43,516 nucleotides of DNA, taken from contig JANXZO010000073.1 in assembly GCA_025355465.1 (NCBI GenBank), forward strand, positions 1 through 43,516. The letters run 5' to 3'. Within the stretch, counting starts at the first letter, position 1. Each line of letters begins with the position of its first letter. Positions 24,113 through 37,400 of the stretch are shown here, in pieces. Below the pieces are notes generated by a model. The model ran no database searches and was not told where the DNA came from. It saw only the letters and a list, made by a program, of their open reading frames with translations. Source of the DNA: Bacteroidales bacterium (GTDB taxonomy: Bacteria; Bacteroidota; Bacteroidia; Bacteroidales; FEN-979). The position numbers and the translations under genes are program-made.

Positions 24113-25027
24113 CTAATTTTTCGTCAGCTCCTGGAAAACCTCTTCCAGTCTGTGTTCCTCCATCTGCATGGAAAGTACGGTCAGCTGGTTGTCGACGGCA
24201 AATTTGAAAACATCCGCACGGATGTCTCTGCCCGGTTCGGATGACAGATGCCACACTGCGGGTAACGACGAAGGTTTAATTTCAATGACACCGGGGATTT
24301 TCTTCAGCAGGTCGCCTTTTACCGCCGTGCCGAACTCTACCTTCACCACGGCACGGGCGCCGGCGATGTGCTGAAGGCGATGTGTTGCGTCGTCGGCAAC
24401 AATTTTTCCCTTATGGATGATGATGACCCTGCTGCAGATGGCTTCCACCTCCTGCATGATATGGGTTGAAATCATCACCGTTTTTGTTTTACCGATCGCA
24501 CTGATCAACCCCCGGATCTCCAGCAGTTGGTTGGGGTCGAGTCCTGAGGTAGGTTCGTCGAGGATCAGTACCTCCGGATCATGAATGAGCGCCTGGGCAA
24601 GTCCCACACGCTGACGGTACCCTTTTGAGAGTGCGCCGATTTTTTTGTGCTGCTCTTTTTCCAGTCCGGTGAGTGCGATCATCTCAGCCACTCTTTTTGC
24701 AGGGTTTCCTTTCATGCCGTGGGTGCCGGCAATGAAATCAAGAAATTCCCTCACATACAAGTCGGTATACAACGGATTGTTTTCGGGCAGGTAGCCGACT
24801 TTTTTGCGCACTTCGATTGACTGTGCGAGTACATCGAATCCGCAAACCGAAGCCTCCCCGGAGGTAGGGGGGATAAAACAGGTGAGGATCTTCATCAGAG
24901 TACTTTTTCCTGCCCCGTTAGGACCCAGCAGACCGACGATCTCTCCCGGTTTTATTTCGATTGAAATGGAATCAAGCGCCTTTTGCGCGCCATATTTTTT
25001 CGTGATGCTGGAAACGCTGACCGACAT
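24113..25027 (-). CDS. gldA: GldA-type ABC transporter ATP-binding protein
   Basis: The 304-residue ATPase has Walker A GLLGPNGAGKST (33-43), the Q-loop region YLPENNPLYTDLYVREFL, the signature LSKGYRQRVGLAQAL, Walker B VLILDEPTSGLDP and the switch His in ISTHIMQEVEAIC. The wording matches GldA, the ATPase of the GldAFG complex implicated in gliding motility in Flavobacterium and also kept in non-gliding Bacteroidota. No gldF or gldG permease is adjacent here, so the partner is elsewhere or the protein serves another exporter. It diverges from the giant repeat-protein gene across 378 bases. Confidence 0.85.
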   Translation of the reverse strand: MSVSVSSITKKYGAQKALDSISIEIKPGEIVGLLGPNGAGKSTLMKILTCFIPPTSGEASVCGFDVLAQSIEVRKKVGYLPENNPLYTDLYVREFLDFIAGTHGMKGNPAKRVAEMIALTGLEKEQHKKIGALSKGYRQRVGLAQALIHDPEVLILDEPTSGLDPNQLLEIRGLISAIGKTKTVMISTHIMQEVEAICSRVIIIHKGKIVADDATHRLQHIAGARAVVKVEFGTAVKGDLLKKIPGVIEIKPSSLPAVWHLSSEPGRDIRADVFKFAVDNQLTVLSMQMEEHRLEEVFQELTKN

Positions 25028-25050
25028 GACAATTATTTGGATTTAAATTG

Positions 25051-25058
25051 CAAAGGTA
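25051..25058 (-). promoter_or_regulatory. gldA: -7 promoter element of gldA
   Basis: TACCTTTG on the minus strand (25058-25051) matches TAnnTTTG exactly and lies 23 bases before the gldA ATG at 25027. Confidence 0.55.
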
Positions 25059-25276
25059 GGAAAATTGTCTGCATGCTGATTCACCTTAATTCCGCTACTC
25101 CATTTGTTCCCTTCCGGAAGGATTGCCGACTCTCCTAAAATGCCGGTAAATGCCATAACATATTTTATTTTGTTATGTATTGCTAATCAGGATAATCGGC
25201 TGCTTCGTATGTTTGATGACTTACATAGATTTATTATAGATATAAATTGTCCCGAAACCGGAACCCTTGTACACTT

Positions 25277-25312
25277 TTTGCGTAAAATAGTGGTCTATAA
25301 TAAGTACATTTG
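25277..25312 (+). promoter_or_regulatory. Promoter of the giant repeat-protein gene
   Basis: TTTG (25277-25280) and TACATTTG (25305-25312, exact TAnnTTTG) are separated by 24 bases, slightly wide. Transcription would begin near 25319, about 87 bases before the ATG at 25406. Confidence 0.55.
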
Positions 25313-25317
25313 TGTAT

Positions 25318-25343
25318 AAGGCCAATGTATTGCCTTTTTTTTT
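25318..25343 (+). terminator. Terminator-like hairpin at the start of the giant gene's leader
   Basis: AAGGC (25318-25322) pairs with GCCTT (25332-25336); with one bulged C the stem extends by two A-T pairs around a TGTA loop. Nine T residues follow (25335-25343). No plus-strand gene upstream needs a terminator here, and the hairpin sits at the predicted transcription start of the giant gene. The stem is short, so termination strength is uncertain. Confidence 0.5.
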
Positions 25344-25352
25344 ATCGAAAAT

Positions 25353-25380
25353 GAGATGCAATCTCCTTTGAAAATGGAGA
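25353..25380 (+). promoter_or_regulatory. Mutually exclusive small hairpins in the giant gene's leader
   Basis: GAGAT-GCA-ATCTC (25353-25365) and TCTCC-(9 bases)-GGAGA (25362-25380) each form a 5-bp stem and share the strand at 25362-25365, so only one can form at a time. The GGAGA is also the nearest Shine-Dalgarno-like purine run, though 25 bases from the ATG. Regulatory meaning is speculative. Confidence 0.25.
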
Positions 25381-25405
25381 AATATTAAGCTAAACGATTC
25401 CGGAT

Positions 25406-28400
25406 ATGAAAACACGTTTACCCATTCTTGCCGTCACAACCTTATTGTTTTTCCTCTCCTTTCGGGTTGTTGCCCAGGTGCCGCCTGCTGCTGGTCCGAT
25501 CACGGGTTCTCAGAACGTTTGTCAGGGAAAGAACGGATTTGTCTATACTGTGGCTGTTATCCCGACCGCCACCGGATATATCTGGACTGTGCCAACCGGC
25601 GCGATCATTGTCAGCGGTTCAAATACGAACACCATCACGGTAAACTATTCCACGACCGCCTTATCCGGGAATATTACTGTGGCAGGAACCAATGCATCGG
25701 GTACAGGAACTGCTTCATCACTGGCCATTACTGTTCTACCGCTTCCGGGTGCAGCAGGAGCCATTGCCGGAATATCGCCTGTTTGCCAGGGACAAACCCA
25801 GGTTGATTTTTCTGTTGCCGCCATAACGAATGCAACCGGCTATACATGGACCTTTCCGGCCGGGGCTACCATTGTTGCCGGAGCCAACACCAGGGCGGTA
25901 AAAGTTAACTTTTCGGCATCTGCCGTTGGCGGAGCTGTTTCTGTGTATGGAACAAATACCTGTGGTAACGGAGCTGTTTCTGATCCGTTCACGCTGCAGG
26001 TGAATCCACCCCCTGCTGCTCCCTCCGCTATTTCAGGCAGTGCCCTGGTGTGCCAGGGACAGTCAAACGTAGCTTATTCGGTAACCATCGCAAATGCTGC
26101 ATCGTACACCTGGGCATACTCAGGAACCGGTGCCACCATTACAAACGGAACAACAAACAACATATCCATTGCTTTTTCCCCGACTGCAACGTCCGGCTTC
26201 CTTACCGTTTACGGTACCAATGATTGCGGCAACGGACCTGTATCTGCGAATTTCAGCATTACGGTCAACCCACTGCCGGGAGCTGCGGGAACCATCACCG
26301 GTACAGCAGCTGTTTGTCAGGGACAATCGACAGTTACCTATTCAGTTCCTGCCATCTTAAATGCAACCTCCTATGCGTGGTCCTATTCTGGCACCGGAGC
26401 GACCATCTCGGGAAATACCAGCACGATCACGATCTCCTTTTCCACCACAGCCACCCCGGGGAACCTAACGGTTTCCGGGGTAAATTCATGTGGAACCGGT
26501 ACCGTCTCGGCCAATTACAGCATCACGGTAAATCCTCTGCCTGTAGCTGCCGGAGTTGTTTCGGGAACAAGTCCGGTTTGCCAGAGCCAGTCAGGCGTCG
26601 GATACAGCGTGCCGGTCATTGCAAATGCCACCGGTTATGTATGGGCCTATAGTGGTACCGGGGCGGCCATCACCGGAAGTTCGAACAGTATAACCATCAC
26701 TTTTTCAGCCACCGCAACTTCAGGCAACCTTACGGTGTATGGAACCAACAGTTGCGGAAACGGAACTATTTCGACGGTTTATCCGATAACGGTGAGTCCG
26801 CTGCCTGCTACTGCCGGGACCATCACTGGTCTTGCTGTGGTTTGCCAGGGTCAAACAAGTGTGGCGTATTCCATTGCAGCCGTTGCTAATGCCACCAATT
26901 ATACGTGGACATTGCCGGCAGGTGCTACGATTGCAACCGGCTCAGGGACGAATTCAATTACCGTTGATTTCGCCCCTACGGCTTCATCCGGTACGATAAC
27001 TGTTCAGGCCTCGAACGCCTGCGGCAACGGCGGGATATCTCCCGTTAAGACGATCACGGTAACCAACCTCCCTGCTGCGGCGGGCTCTATTACCGGAACT
27101 TCATCGGTTTGTGCAGGGGCAACCAATGTGCAATATTCAGTTTCTTCCATAACGAATGCAACAAGTTATAGCTGGACTGTACCCAGCGGAGCATCAATTA
27201 TTTCGGGAAGTACAACTCCCACCATCACGGTCAATTTTTCTGCAGCAGCTGTCAGCGGTAATGTTACGGTGACCGGCGTGAATTCGTGCGGAACCGGAAC
27301 CCTTTCTCCGAATTTTGCGGTTACCGTTAATCCTCTGCCGGGCGCTGCCGGATCGATCACCGGTACGAGTCCCGTTTGCCAGGGTACCACAGGGGTTGCC
27401 TACTCTGTTTCTCCCATCTCCAATGCGCTGAATTATGTGTGGACCCTTCCGTCCGGGGCAACCATTGCCACCGGAGCAGGAACGCATGCCATCACCGTCG
27501 ATTTCGGCGTCGCTGCAAGCAGTGGAAACATCACTGTTTATGGTACGAACGGATGCGGAAATGGTGCTGTTTCCGCAAATTATGCTGTTACCGTGAGCCC
27601 TCTGCCATCCGCCGCCAGTAATATCTCTGGTGCGACCATCGTGTGTCAGGGTCAATCCGGGGTCGTTTACACGGTATCTCCCATTGCCAATGCCACCGGG
27701 TATGACTGGACCCTGCCATCGGGGGCCACGATAACCTCCGGTTCAAACACCAATTCCATCACGGTTAGCTTCTCCTCCGGTGCGCTGAATGGCAGCTTCA
27801 CCGTGCGGGGTTTAAACTCCTGCGGATATGGGACGGTTTCCAACGCATTGGCCGTTACCGTAAGTCAGTTGCCCGCTTCTGCCGGAATAATAACCGGAAC
27901 CGGAACGGTTTGCCAGGGCTCAGGAGGCATCAACTATTCGGTAGGAACGATCACTAGCGCAACAACCTACAACTGGACACTGCCAACAGGAGCTACCATC
28001 ACATCAGGGTCAGGTACAAACAGCATCACGGTCAGTTTTTCAACATCTGCAGTGAGCGGGAACATTACCGTTAATGGGGTGAATGCCTGCGGCAACGGCA
28101 CTTCCTCCACAGCTTTTGCGGTTACGGTGAATCAGTTACCTGCTGCTGCCGGAACCATTTCAGGGACTACGCCGGTTTGTCAGGGACAGACGGCGGTAAT
28201 CTTCTCCGTGCCCACTATTGCCAATGCAACGACCTATTCCTGGTCACTGCCGGCAGGTGCCACCATCACCTCCGGAACCGGAACCAACAGTGTCACGGTT
28301 GATTTTTCCAACACCGCATCAGGCGGACCGGTGACTGTTTACGGTGTCAACTCCTGCGGAAATGGCACGGTTTCTCCGGCGTTTGCGCTTGCGGTTACAG

Positions 28401-31400
28401 TTCTTCCTTCGGCGGCCGGAACGATTTCTGGCCTTGCCACCGTTTGTCAGACGCAGAATGGCGTAGTTTATAATGTTGTTTCCATTCCGAATGCCACGAC
28501 CTATAACTGGACGGTACCAGCCGGTGCCACCATTGTCTCCGGCAGCACCACGAACACCATTACCGTAAACTTCTCTTCCTCCGCAACGGGTGGTCTGATC
28601 TCAGTTTATGGATCAAATTCATGCGGAGCCGGAGCCATATCACCGGTATTCATGGTTTCTGTGACTCCGTTGCCTTCATCGGCAGGATCGATCACCGGAT
28701 CAGCCAGTGTTTGCCAGGGAGGAGTTAATATCGGCTACTCAGTTCCGGTCATAGCCAATGCCTCAAGTTATACCTGGACCCTACCGGCAGGCGCTACGAT
28801 TGCTTCGGGATCAGGAACAAACAACATTACCGTCAACTTCTCTGCTACTGCAGCCAGCGGAAATATTACTGTTCAGGGAGTCAGTCCGTGCGGTTCAGGA
28901 ACGGTTTCGACACCCTTTGCGGTGACCGTCGATCAGTTGCCTGCTGCAGCCGGAACCATTACCGGAACCGGCAGTGTTTGCCAGGGGTTGACAGGGGTTG
29001 TGTTTACGGTGCCTGCCATTGCCAATGCGACAGGTTATACCTGGGCAGTGCCTGTTGGAGCCACGATTGCAAGCGGTGCAGGGACCAACTCCATCACGGT
29101 GGATTTTGCCCTCACGGCCACCAGCGGCAATATCTCGGTTTATGGAACCAATCCGTGTGGTTCAGGTGCCCTGTCTCCTCCTCATGCAGTTACGGTAACA
29201 TCCCTGCCAGTTGCGGCGGGAATTATTTCCGGAACGACTCCGGTGTGCCAGGGACAAACCGGGGTTGTCTATACTATTCCTGCCATCACCTATGCCACCA
29301 GCTATAACTGGACTCTGCCTTCGGGTGCGATCATCATCAGTGGTGCGGGAACCAATTCTATCACCGTGAATTTTTCCGGGACTGCCACCAGCGGATTAAT
29401 TACCGTTTATGGGACAAACATCTGCGGAAATGGGACTGCTTCTCCTGCTTTTCCCGTAGTCGTTTCACCTTTGCCGGATGCAGCAGGCACCATCACAGGA
29501 ACCAGCCCTGTATGCCAGGGGGGGGCGGGGATTGTATATTCCGTTCCTGTTATCAATAATGCCATAACCTATACCTGGACAGTACCTGCCGGTGCTACGA
29601 TCATTTCGGGTGCAAATACCAACAGCATCACGGTGAGTTTCTCGAACATCGCCGTAAGTGGCAACTTCACCGTGAGGGGAACCAACGGCTGCGGGTCTGG
29701 TGCCGTTTCACCTGCTTTCCCGGTGACCATAAGTCCTTTACCTGCCAACGCAGGGATTATTTCGGGAACGACACCGGTTTGTCAGGGTCAGGCAGGCGTT
29801 ATCTATTCGGTTTCGTCCATTCTAAACGCAACGTCGTATTCCTGGACACTTCCTACCGGTGCCAACATCGTGTCAGGATCGGGCACGAACAGCATCACTG
29901 TTGATTTTTCGAATACTGCAACCACAGGGAATTTTACTGTTCAGGGAACAAATGGCTGCGGTTTCGGGGTTGTTTCTCCAAATTATACAGTATCGGTCGG
30001 CGCCCTCCCTGCCGCGGCAGGAGTCATTGCCGGCACCTCCTCGGTATGTCAGGGGCAAACCGGGGTTTCCTATGCGGTTAATCCGATTGCGAATGCGACC
30101 AGTTATACCTGGAATTTGCCTACCGGGATCACCATTGTTACCGGCGCCAACACAAATAGTATCACGGTTGCTTTTTCTTCCACGTCCGTGAGTGGCAACA
30201 TTACGGTTCAGGGCGGGAACACCTGCGGAAACGGCATCCTGTCTCCTGCTTTTCCGGTCACGGTAAATCCGCTTCCGGCAGCGGCAGGTATCATTACCGG
30301 AATATCGCCGGTATGCCAGGGTCAGACCGGAGTAAACTATTCGGTCGGAGGGATCATGTATGCTACCGGTTACACCTGGGTTCTGCCAACCGGCGCTACG
30401 ATTGTTGCCGGTGCCAATTCCCAGAATATCACCATCGATTATTCGGCTGGTGCAACCAGCGGCATGATTACGGTACAGGGTACAAATACCTGTGGTTTCG
30501 GCTCAGTCTCCCTTCCGTTTACGTTAAATGTAACGGCACGGCCGATTGTGAATGCAGGAGCTGATGCTCCGATTTGCCAGGGAAGCACTTATTCAATTTC
30601 CGATGCCACGGCATCAAACTATACCTCGGTTGCATGGACTACCGCCGGCGACGGAACATTTATCAATCCCGCGTTGGTACAGGCAACGTACACTCCGGGT
30701 CCAAATGACATTGCCAACGGTTCGGTACTCCTTACCCTCACAGGTACAGGTACGGCGCCGTGTTCATCCGCTGCCGATGTCATGCTGCTTACCATCGTAG
30801 CTCCGCCCACCGCCGATGCCGGTTCAGACGGAACAATCTGCGGCAGATCCAGCTTCACGGTGAGCAGTGCAACAGCTACACATTATGCATTCCTGGGGTG
30901 GACAACCTCCGGATCAGGTACCTTCACAAGCGGGAATAGCCTTAGTCCGACCTATGTTCCGAGTGCCGCAGACATTACCCTGGGTACAGTTACGCTGACG
31001 CTGACGGCCTATGCCAATACCCCCTGTGCTGTCAATGCCCAGAATGGCATGGTTCTCCATATCACCGCACCCCCGACGGCAGAAGCCGGTGTTGCCTCTT
31101 CTACCTGTGGAACCGCTCCCTTCACAGTCACTACCGCAGCAGCAACCAACAACTCCGCGATTCTCTGGGTTACTACAGGATCAGGTACCTTAATCAATGA
31201 GACCACCACAGGGCCAACGTACACTCCCAGTGCTGCCGATGTTACAGCCGGGTCGGTAACACTCACCATGACAGTTCATGGGTTTGCCCCCTGTGTGATC
31301 CCCGTCACCGATGCTTTTATCCTGACCATAAACCAGAATCCTACAGCTTATGCAGGACCAGGCGGAAGCATGTGTACCGGACCCTACAATGTCCCTGGAG

Positions 31401-34400
31401 CAACAGCGACATACTACAGCGTGTTAAGCTGGACATCGAGCGGTGATGGCAGTTTCATCAATGGCAATTCACTGGCGCCGGTCTATACACCGGGTCCGTC
31501 AGATATTTTAAATGGCCTGGTGACGCTCACCCTTACTTCCACAGCCATTGCACCCTGTGCAGGAACGATTTCCGCCACCGCCAATTTCAGTGTTATTGAT
31601 ATTGAAGCCAGTGCAGGGGGAGATGCCACTATCTGCCAATCAACACCAACTTACTCACTGGCAAGTGCCTCTGCAGCGCCGCCGGTTGGTTCAACGTATG
31701 CCTGGACCCGCTCCGGATCTGGTTTTTTTAACGATCCCGATATCCTCAATCCAACCTATGCGCCCAGTGCTGCGGATATTGCGGCAGGCACTGTAACGCT
31801 GACACTCACCGTTTCTCATCCTCCGTGCACGCCTGTATCCCAGGCAATGACGTTAACCATTAACTCGAATCCAGTTTCGTATGCCGGCGCTGATGCAACC
31901 TTATGCAACATGGCAAGCTACACCGTGCCGGATGCCACCTCCACGCACGCCTCATCGGTGGCATGGTCTACCACAGGAACCGGTACCTTCCTGAATACAA
32001 GTACGCTGGCGCCGACCTATACCCCATCTGTCGCAGATGTGGCAGCAGGTTCAGTCATCCTCTCGATGACAGCGCTGGCAATGCCACCGTGTATTATCAA
32101 CGACGTTGATAATCTCACCCTTTTCCTGACCCCGTTACCCACTGCCTACGCAGGATTGCCTGCGACCATATGCCAGGGACACAACTATACGATCAGTGGC
32201 TCCACCGCAACAAATTATTCAGTATTAAACTGGACGACCAGCGGGACCGGAACCTTCGCCAATGGTACCAGTTTGTTTCCCACCTACACCCCATCCTTGG
32301 CAGATATTTCCGTTGGAAACGTCACGCTTACGCTTACTTCAACCGGCAAGGCAGCCTGCTCCACAACCACTGCCACCAGCCAGATGATATTGCATATCAC
32401 CCATGATCCTGTCGTTTCCGCTGGTCTTCCTGCCACGATATGTTCCGGAGCCACCTTCCCGGTGGTTGGTGCAACCGCACAGTATAATTCAACGATTGTA
32501 TGGACCACCTCGGGCACCGGTTCATTTTCTCCTGCATCCGGATCGCTGTCACCCATCTACACACCCAGTTCTGTTGACATTGCGAATGGCAACGTTACGC
32601 TGACGCTGACTTCGGCTGCTGTTGCCCCATGCGAATCGCACACCGCATCGAGTTCAATGCTTTTAACGATCATCTCTGCCCCGACAGCAGATGCCGGTAT
32701 GGATGCCACAATATGTGAAAACACAAATTTTCCCGTAACCACCGCCACCGCCACATCCTACTCTTCGATCACCTGGACATCCTCCGGAAGCGGGTCTTTT
32801 TCAAATGTTAACATTATCAATCCTGTTTATGCACCCTCGCCAACTGATATTGCTGCCGGTTCCGTACATCTTACACTCACGGCCAACAGCAATCCGCCCT
32901 GCACGGGAACGGCCAACAGCAGCATGGTGCTTACGTTCGACAGAATGCCGGTGGTAAATGCCGGGAACGATGTCTCGATTTGCGAAGGGCAGACCTTCAC
33001 GACCAGCACGGCGCACGTCGACAACTCCACCTCCCTCGTGTGGTCAAGCAGTGGTGACGGCTCTTTCTCCAACGGGAACGTGCTGGTTACCACTTACACG
33101 CCGGGTACAAGTGATATTCTGAATGGTACGGTTACGCTCACACTCACCGCCAACGCTACGGCGCCTTGCATCGGTACTATTTCAAATAGTATTGTCATCA
33201 GCATCACCAGAACACCGATTGCCAATGCAGGACCTGATGCTATGATCTGCCAGGGCAGTTATCTAATTTCAGGTGCTTCCGCGCAAAATAGTTTTTCATT
33301 CATCTGGACGACATCCGGTACGGGAACTTTTAACTACACCAATATCATTGCGCCCACTTATACACCCAGTGTTTTCGACATCAACAACGGATCGGTGATC
33401 CTTACTCTTACAGCCAATCCCTACGACCCTCCCTGCGGAACTCCATCGGTTGATGCAATGACCCTGATCATCCGTCCGTTCCCGACAGCCTATGCCGGAG
33501 CCGATGGGTTGATCTGTGAAAACCAGAGCTTCGACATTAGCGATGCAACATCTTCCAATTACTCCGCCTTACTATGGACTACCTCGGGTACAGGCTCCTT
33601 CGCCAATCCGACGACCCTTACACCCACCTATACACCAAGTGCTGCAGATATTGTTCTGGGCGCCGTCACCCTCACCCTGAATGCCACAGGAATGTCTCCA
33701 TGTATCAATACTGTGATCGATCAGCTTACACTCACCATCCAGTCTACGCCGGATATCGAATCAGGACCCAACGGGTTGATCTGTCAGGGAAGTACCTTTT
33801 TAACTACCGGTGTCACCGTGGCCAATGCAGCTTCGATCCTATGGACAAGAAGCGGAGACGGAACATTTGCCGATCCGAGTCTTCCGAATACGGTTTACAC
33901 CCCTGGCCCCCTCGATATCATCAACGGCACGGTTACACTAACGCTTACCGGAACCAGTCTGACACCCTGCGTGGGAACAGTTTCTGATTCCAGAATCTTA
34001 ACCATCACGCCGCTTTCCACGGCAGATGCCGGTCCTCATACCCATATTTGTGCCAATGCCACATTCACGGTCAGCGGGGCTTCTGCAACGAATTATGCAT
34101 CCCTGTCATGGACCTCCTCCGGCACCGGTACCTTCACAGGAGCAGGCACCCTGACGCCCACCTATTTCCCCAGTCCGGCAGACATCATCATCGGCAGTGT
34201 TACCATCACCCTCACAACAAGCCCTGCAGCGCCGTGTCTTACCCAGGCTGTCTCATCCATGCTACTTACCATTGATCCGATTGCCGATATCAATGCAGGT
34301 GCCGATGCCAATGTTTGTTATCCTGGAACTTATACCGTACTGGACGCCGTGGCGCATAATTATTCCACGGTCAACTGGACCTCTTCGGGAACAGGCATCT

Positions 34401-37400
34401 TATCTAACGCAAGTTCCCTGTCACCAACATACGTTCCCAGTGCAACAGATGTGACAGTTACACTCACAGCGACTGTTACCAGCGTATTACCCTGTGTAGC
34501 GCCGGTAACCGACGTGGTTGTTTTAACAATCACCCCGTTGCCAGTTGTTGATGCCGGCCCGAACAATACAGTTTGCGGCAGTACGCCTTACAGCATCAGT
34601 GGATCAACAGCACCCAATGCCGTAAGTTTGCAATGGGCCACTTCAGGGACGGGAATCTTTTCAAACAGCACACAACTTCATCCGACCTATACGCCAAGTA
34701 ATGCCGATATCCTCGCAGGTTCAGTCACACTAACACTGACGGCAACAAGCGGCGCCGGATGTACATCAAATCCTTGGGACTCCTTTATTCTCACCCTTGT
34801 TAAGCCTGCTACGGCCTATGCCGGAGCCGACACACTGGTGTGTGAGAATGGAAGTTATACGGTCAATGATGCAGCAGCAACAAATAACACGGCGGTAAAC
34901 TGGACCACCACCGGCTCGGGAACACTTACCGGGGCAGCCACACTCACGCCGACTTATGTTCCGAGTGCAGCCGACCTTCTGGCAGGCACGGTGACTCTTA
35001 CCCTTCATTCCACCGCCATTGCTCCCTGTAGTGACGCCGCTGATGCGATGGTGTTAACCGTTATTCCAATCCAGGTTATCAATGCAGGACCCGATGCCAC
35101 TACCTGCGCCGGAACAAATTATCCGATTACCCTGGCGACTGCCCAGAACAGTTCGTCACTATTATGGACCTCCAGTGGCACCGGAACTTTCTCAAATCCG
35201 AACATACTTCTTCCCGTTTACACGGCCACCGCTGCAGATATCACTGCCGGGCATGTTCATCTTACCCTCACGGCCCAGCCAAACAGTCCGTGTACCGGAC
35301 CGGTTTCTGACTTTTTTACGCTTACTTTTGTTCCTGCCCCGACTGCCAATGCCGGTGCTGCCGCAAATATTTGCGAGGGAAATACCTACACGGTTTCCGA
35401 CGCCACCGCTGCGAATTATGCTTCACTCGGCTGGACCAGCTCCGGAACCGGTGCATTTTCGAGTACTACTTTGCTGCACCCGACCTATACCCCAAGTGCA
35501 GCTGATATTTCCACGGGTTCCGTAACGCTTACCCTTCATGCAGTTGGTAACCCTCCCTGTACAGATGTTACTTCCGGTATGATTCTCACCATCACCCATT
35601 CTCCGATTGCTTCAGCCGGTGCAGATGCAAGTGTTTGCGGTGGAAATTCATATACGGTAGGGGATGCTTCCGCCTCCCATTATTCATCAGTACTCTGGAC
35701 GACTTCAGGAACGGGTACCCTGACTGATGCAACCACATTGATGCCAGCCTATCTGCCCAGTGCCGGCGATATTGGAATCGGATCAGTAACCCTCACCCTT
35801 ACAGCCTACGCAAATGCTCCATGCCTTGCTTCGGTCTCTTCCAATAAAGTCCTGCTCATCCAGGCAGCGCCAACTGCCTATGCCGGACCTGATGCCTCCA
35901 TCTGCCAGCCTGCAACATTTACCGTTGCCGGAGCCACGGCCAGTAATGCATCGTTACTGAACTGGACTACCAGCGGTACCGGATCCTTTACCTCCGGCGG
36001 AACGCTCACGCCAACCTATCATCCGAGCGTTGCCGATTATGCAGCCGGACAGGTTACGCTCACCCTTCATGTAAACGGAATCAGCCCGTGTAATACACCA
36101 GTCACCTCCTCCATGATCCTTCACCTTGAATCTGCTCCCATCGCCAATGCCGGACCGGATGCCTCGATGTGCGGAGAAAACAGCTATACCGTTAGCGGTG
36201 CAAGCGTAATGTATGAATCAGGGTTTCTATGGTCTACGACGGGAACTGGCGTACTTGCCAGTCCGGGAACACTGACGCCAACCTATACGCCCAGTGCTGC
36301 AGACATACTGGCGGGGTCTGTAACGCTCAGCCTGACTTCTTATGCCATTGCACCTTGTGCGGTAAACGCCACGGATCAGATGATCATCACCATTCAATCT
36401 CCGCCAACAGCCAATGCGGGAACTGATGTAACAATCTGTGAGGGAAATACGCATACCTTGAGCGGAACTGCAACTCAATTTGCTTCCTTTTCATGGTCGA
36501 CAAACGGCTCCGGAACATTTACAAACAGCAACACCCTTAGCCCAACGTATACCCCCAGTGCAGCGGATGTTGCTGCCGGCGGTGTAGTTATCACGCTTAC
36601 CTCGATGGCCCTGGCTCCCTGCCTGGTCAATGCATCGGATGCCATGACGCTGACCCTGATCTCCAATCCTGTCATAAACGCCGGACCTGATGCCACGATA
36701 TGCACCAGCGGGGGATATTTGCTTTCGCAATCTTCAGGGCTTCACTACACAACCATTGCCTGGACAACCTCCGGCGACGGTTTATTCTCAAACAGCGGGG
36801 ATATTCACCCGACCTATACTCCGGGGCCATCAGATCTTTTGGCAGGTGTGGTGACCCTCACACTTACCGGCCAGCCCCTTGCACCTTGCTTTTTACCTGC
36901 AAGTGATTTCATGCTGCTTCATTTTACCGGTGTCCCTGCGGCGAATGCGGGTCCGGATGCAAACATCTGCGAAGGAAGTTATACCCTGACCGGAACAGGT
37001 GCATCAAATTATTCAACTTTGTTGTGGACTTCAAGCGGATCGGGTCTGCTCACAAATGCGACAACCTTAACTCCGACCTATACCCCGAGCCCTGCAGATA
37101 TCACGGCTGGATCAGTAACCTTAACGCTCACCGCCAATGCCATCCTTCCCTGCTCAGGTCAGGCCGCCGATGCGGTAATACTTACCATTATCCCTCTCCC
37201 GCTTGCAAACGCAGGTTCGGATGCATCCATCTGCCAGGGCAGTAATTACACAGTAAACAATGCCACTGCTTCCAATTTCCTGTCCGTGAACTGGACGCAC
37301 AACGGAAACGGAACGATTACCAATGCCGGCTCACTTACGCCTACATACAATCCGAGTCCGCTGGATCTCATCACCGGAACCGTAACACTGACCCTGACCG

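Larger units (their letters stand above)
25028..25405. other. 378-base intergenic region between gldA and the giant gene
   Basis: The gap is AT-rich and shows no long gene. It holds the gldA -7 element (25051-25058, minus strand), a promoter for the giant gene (25277-25312), a hairpin with nine T residues (25318-25343) and a pair of alternative small hairpins just before the start codon (25353-25380). The part between about 25060 and 25270 shows nothing that I can name. Confidence 0.6.
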
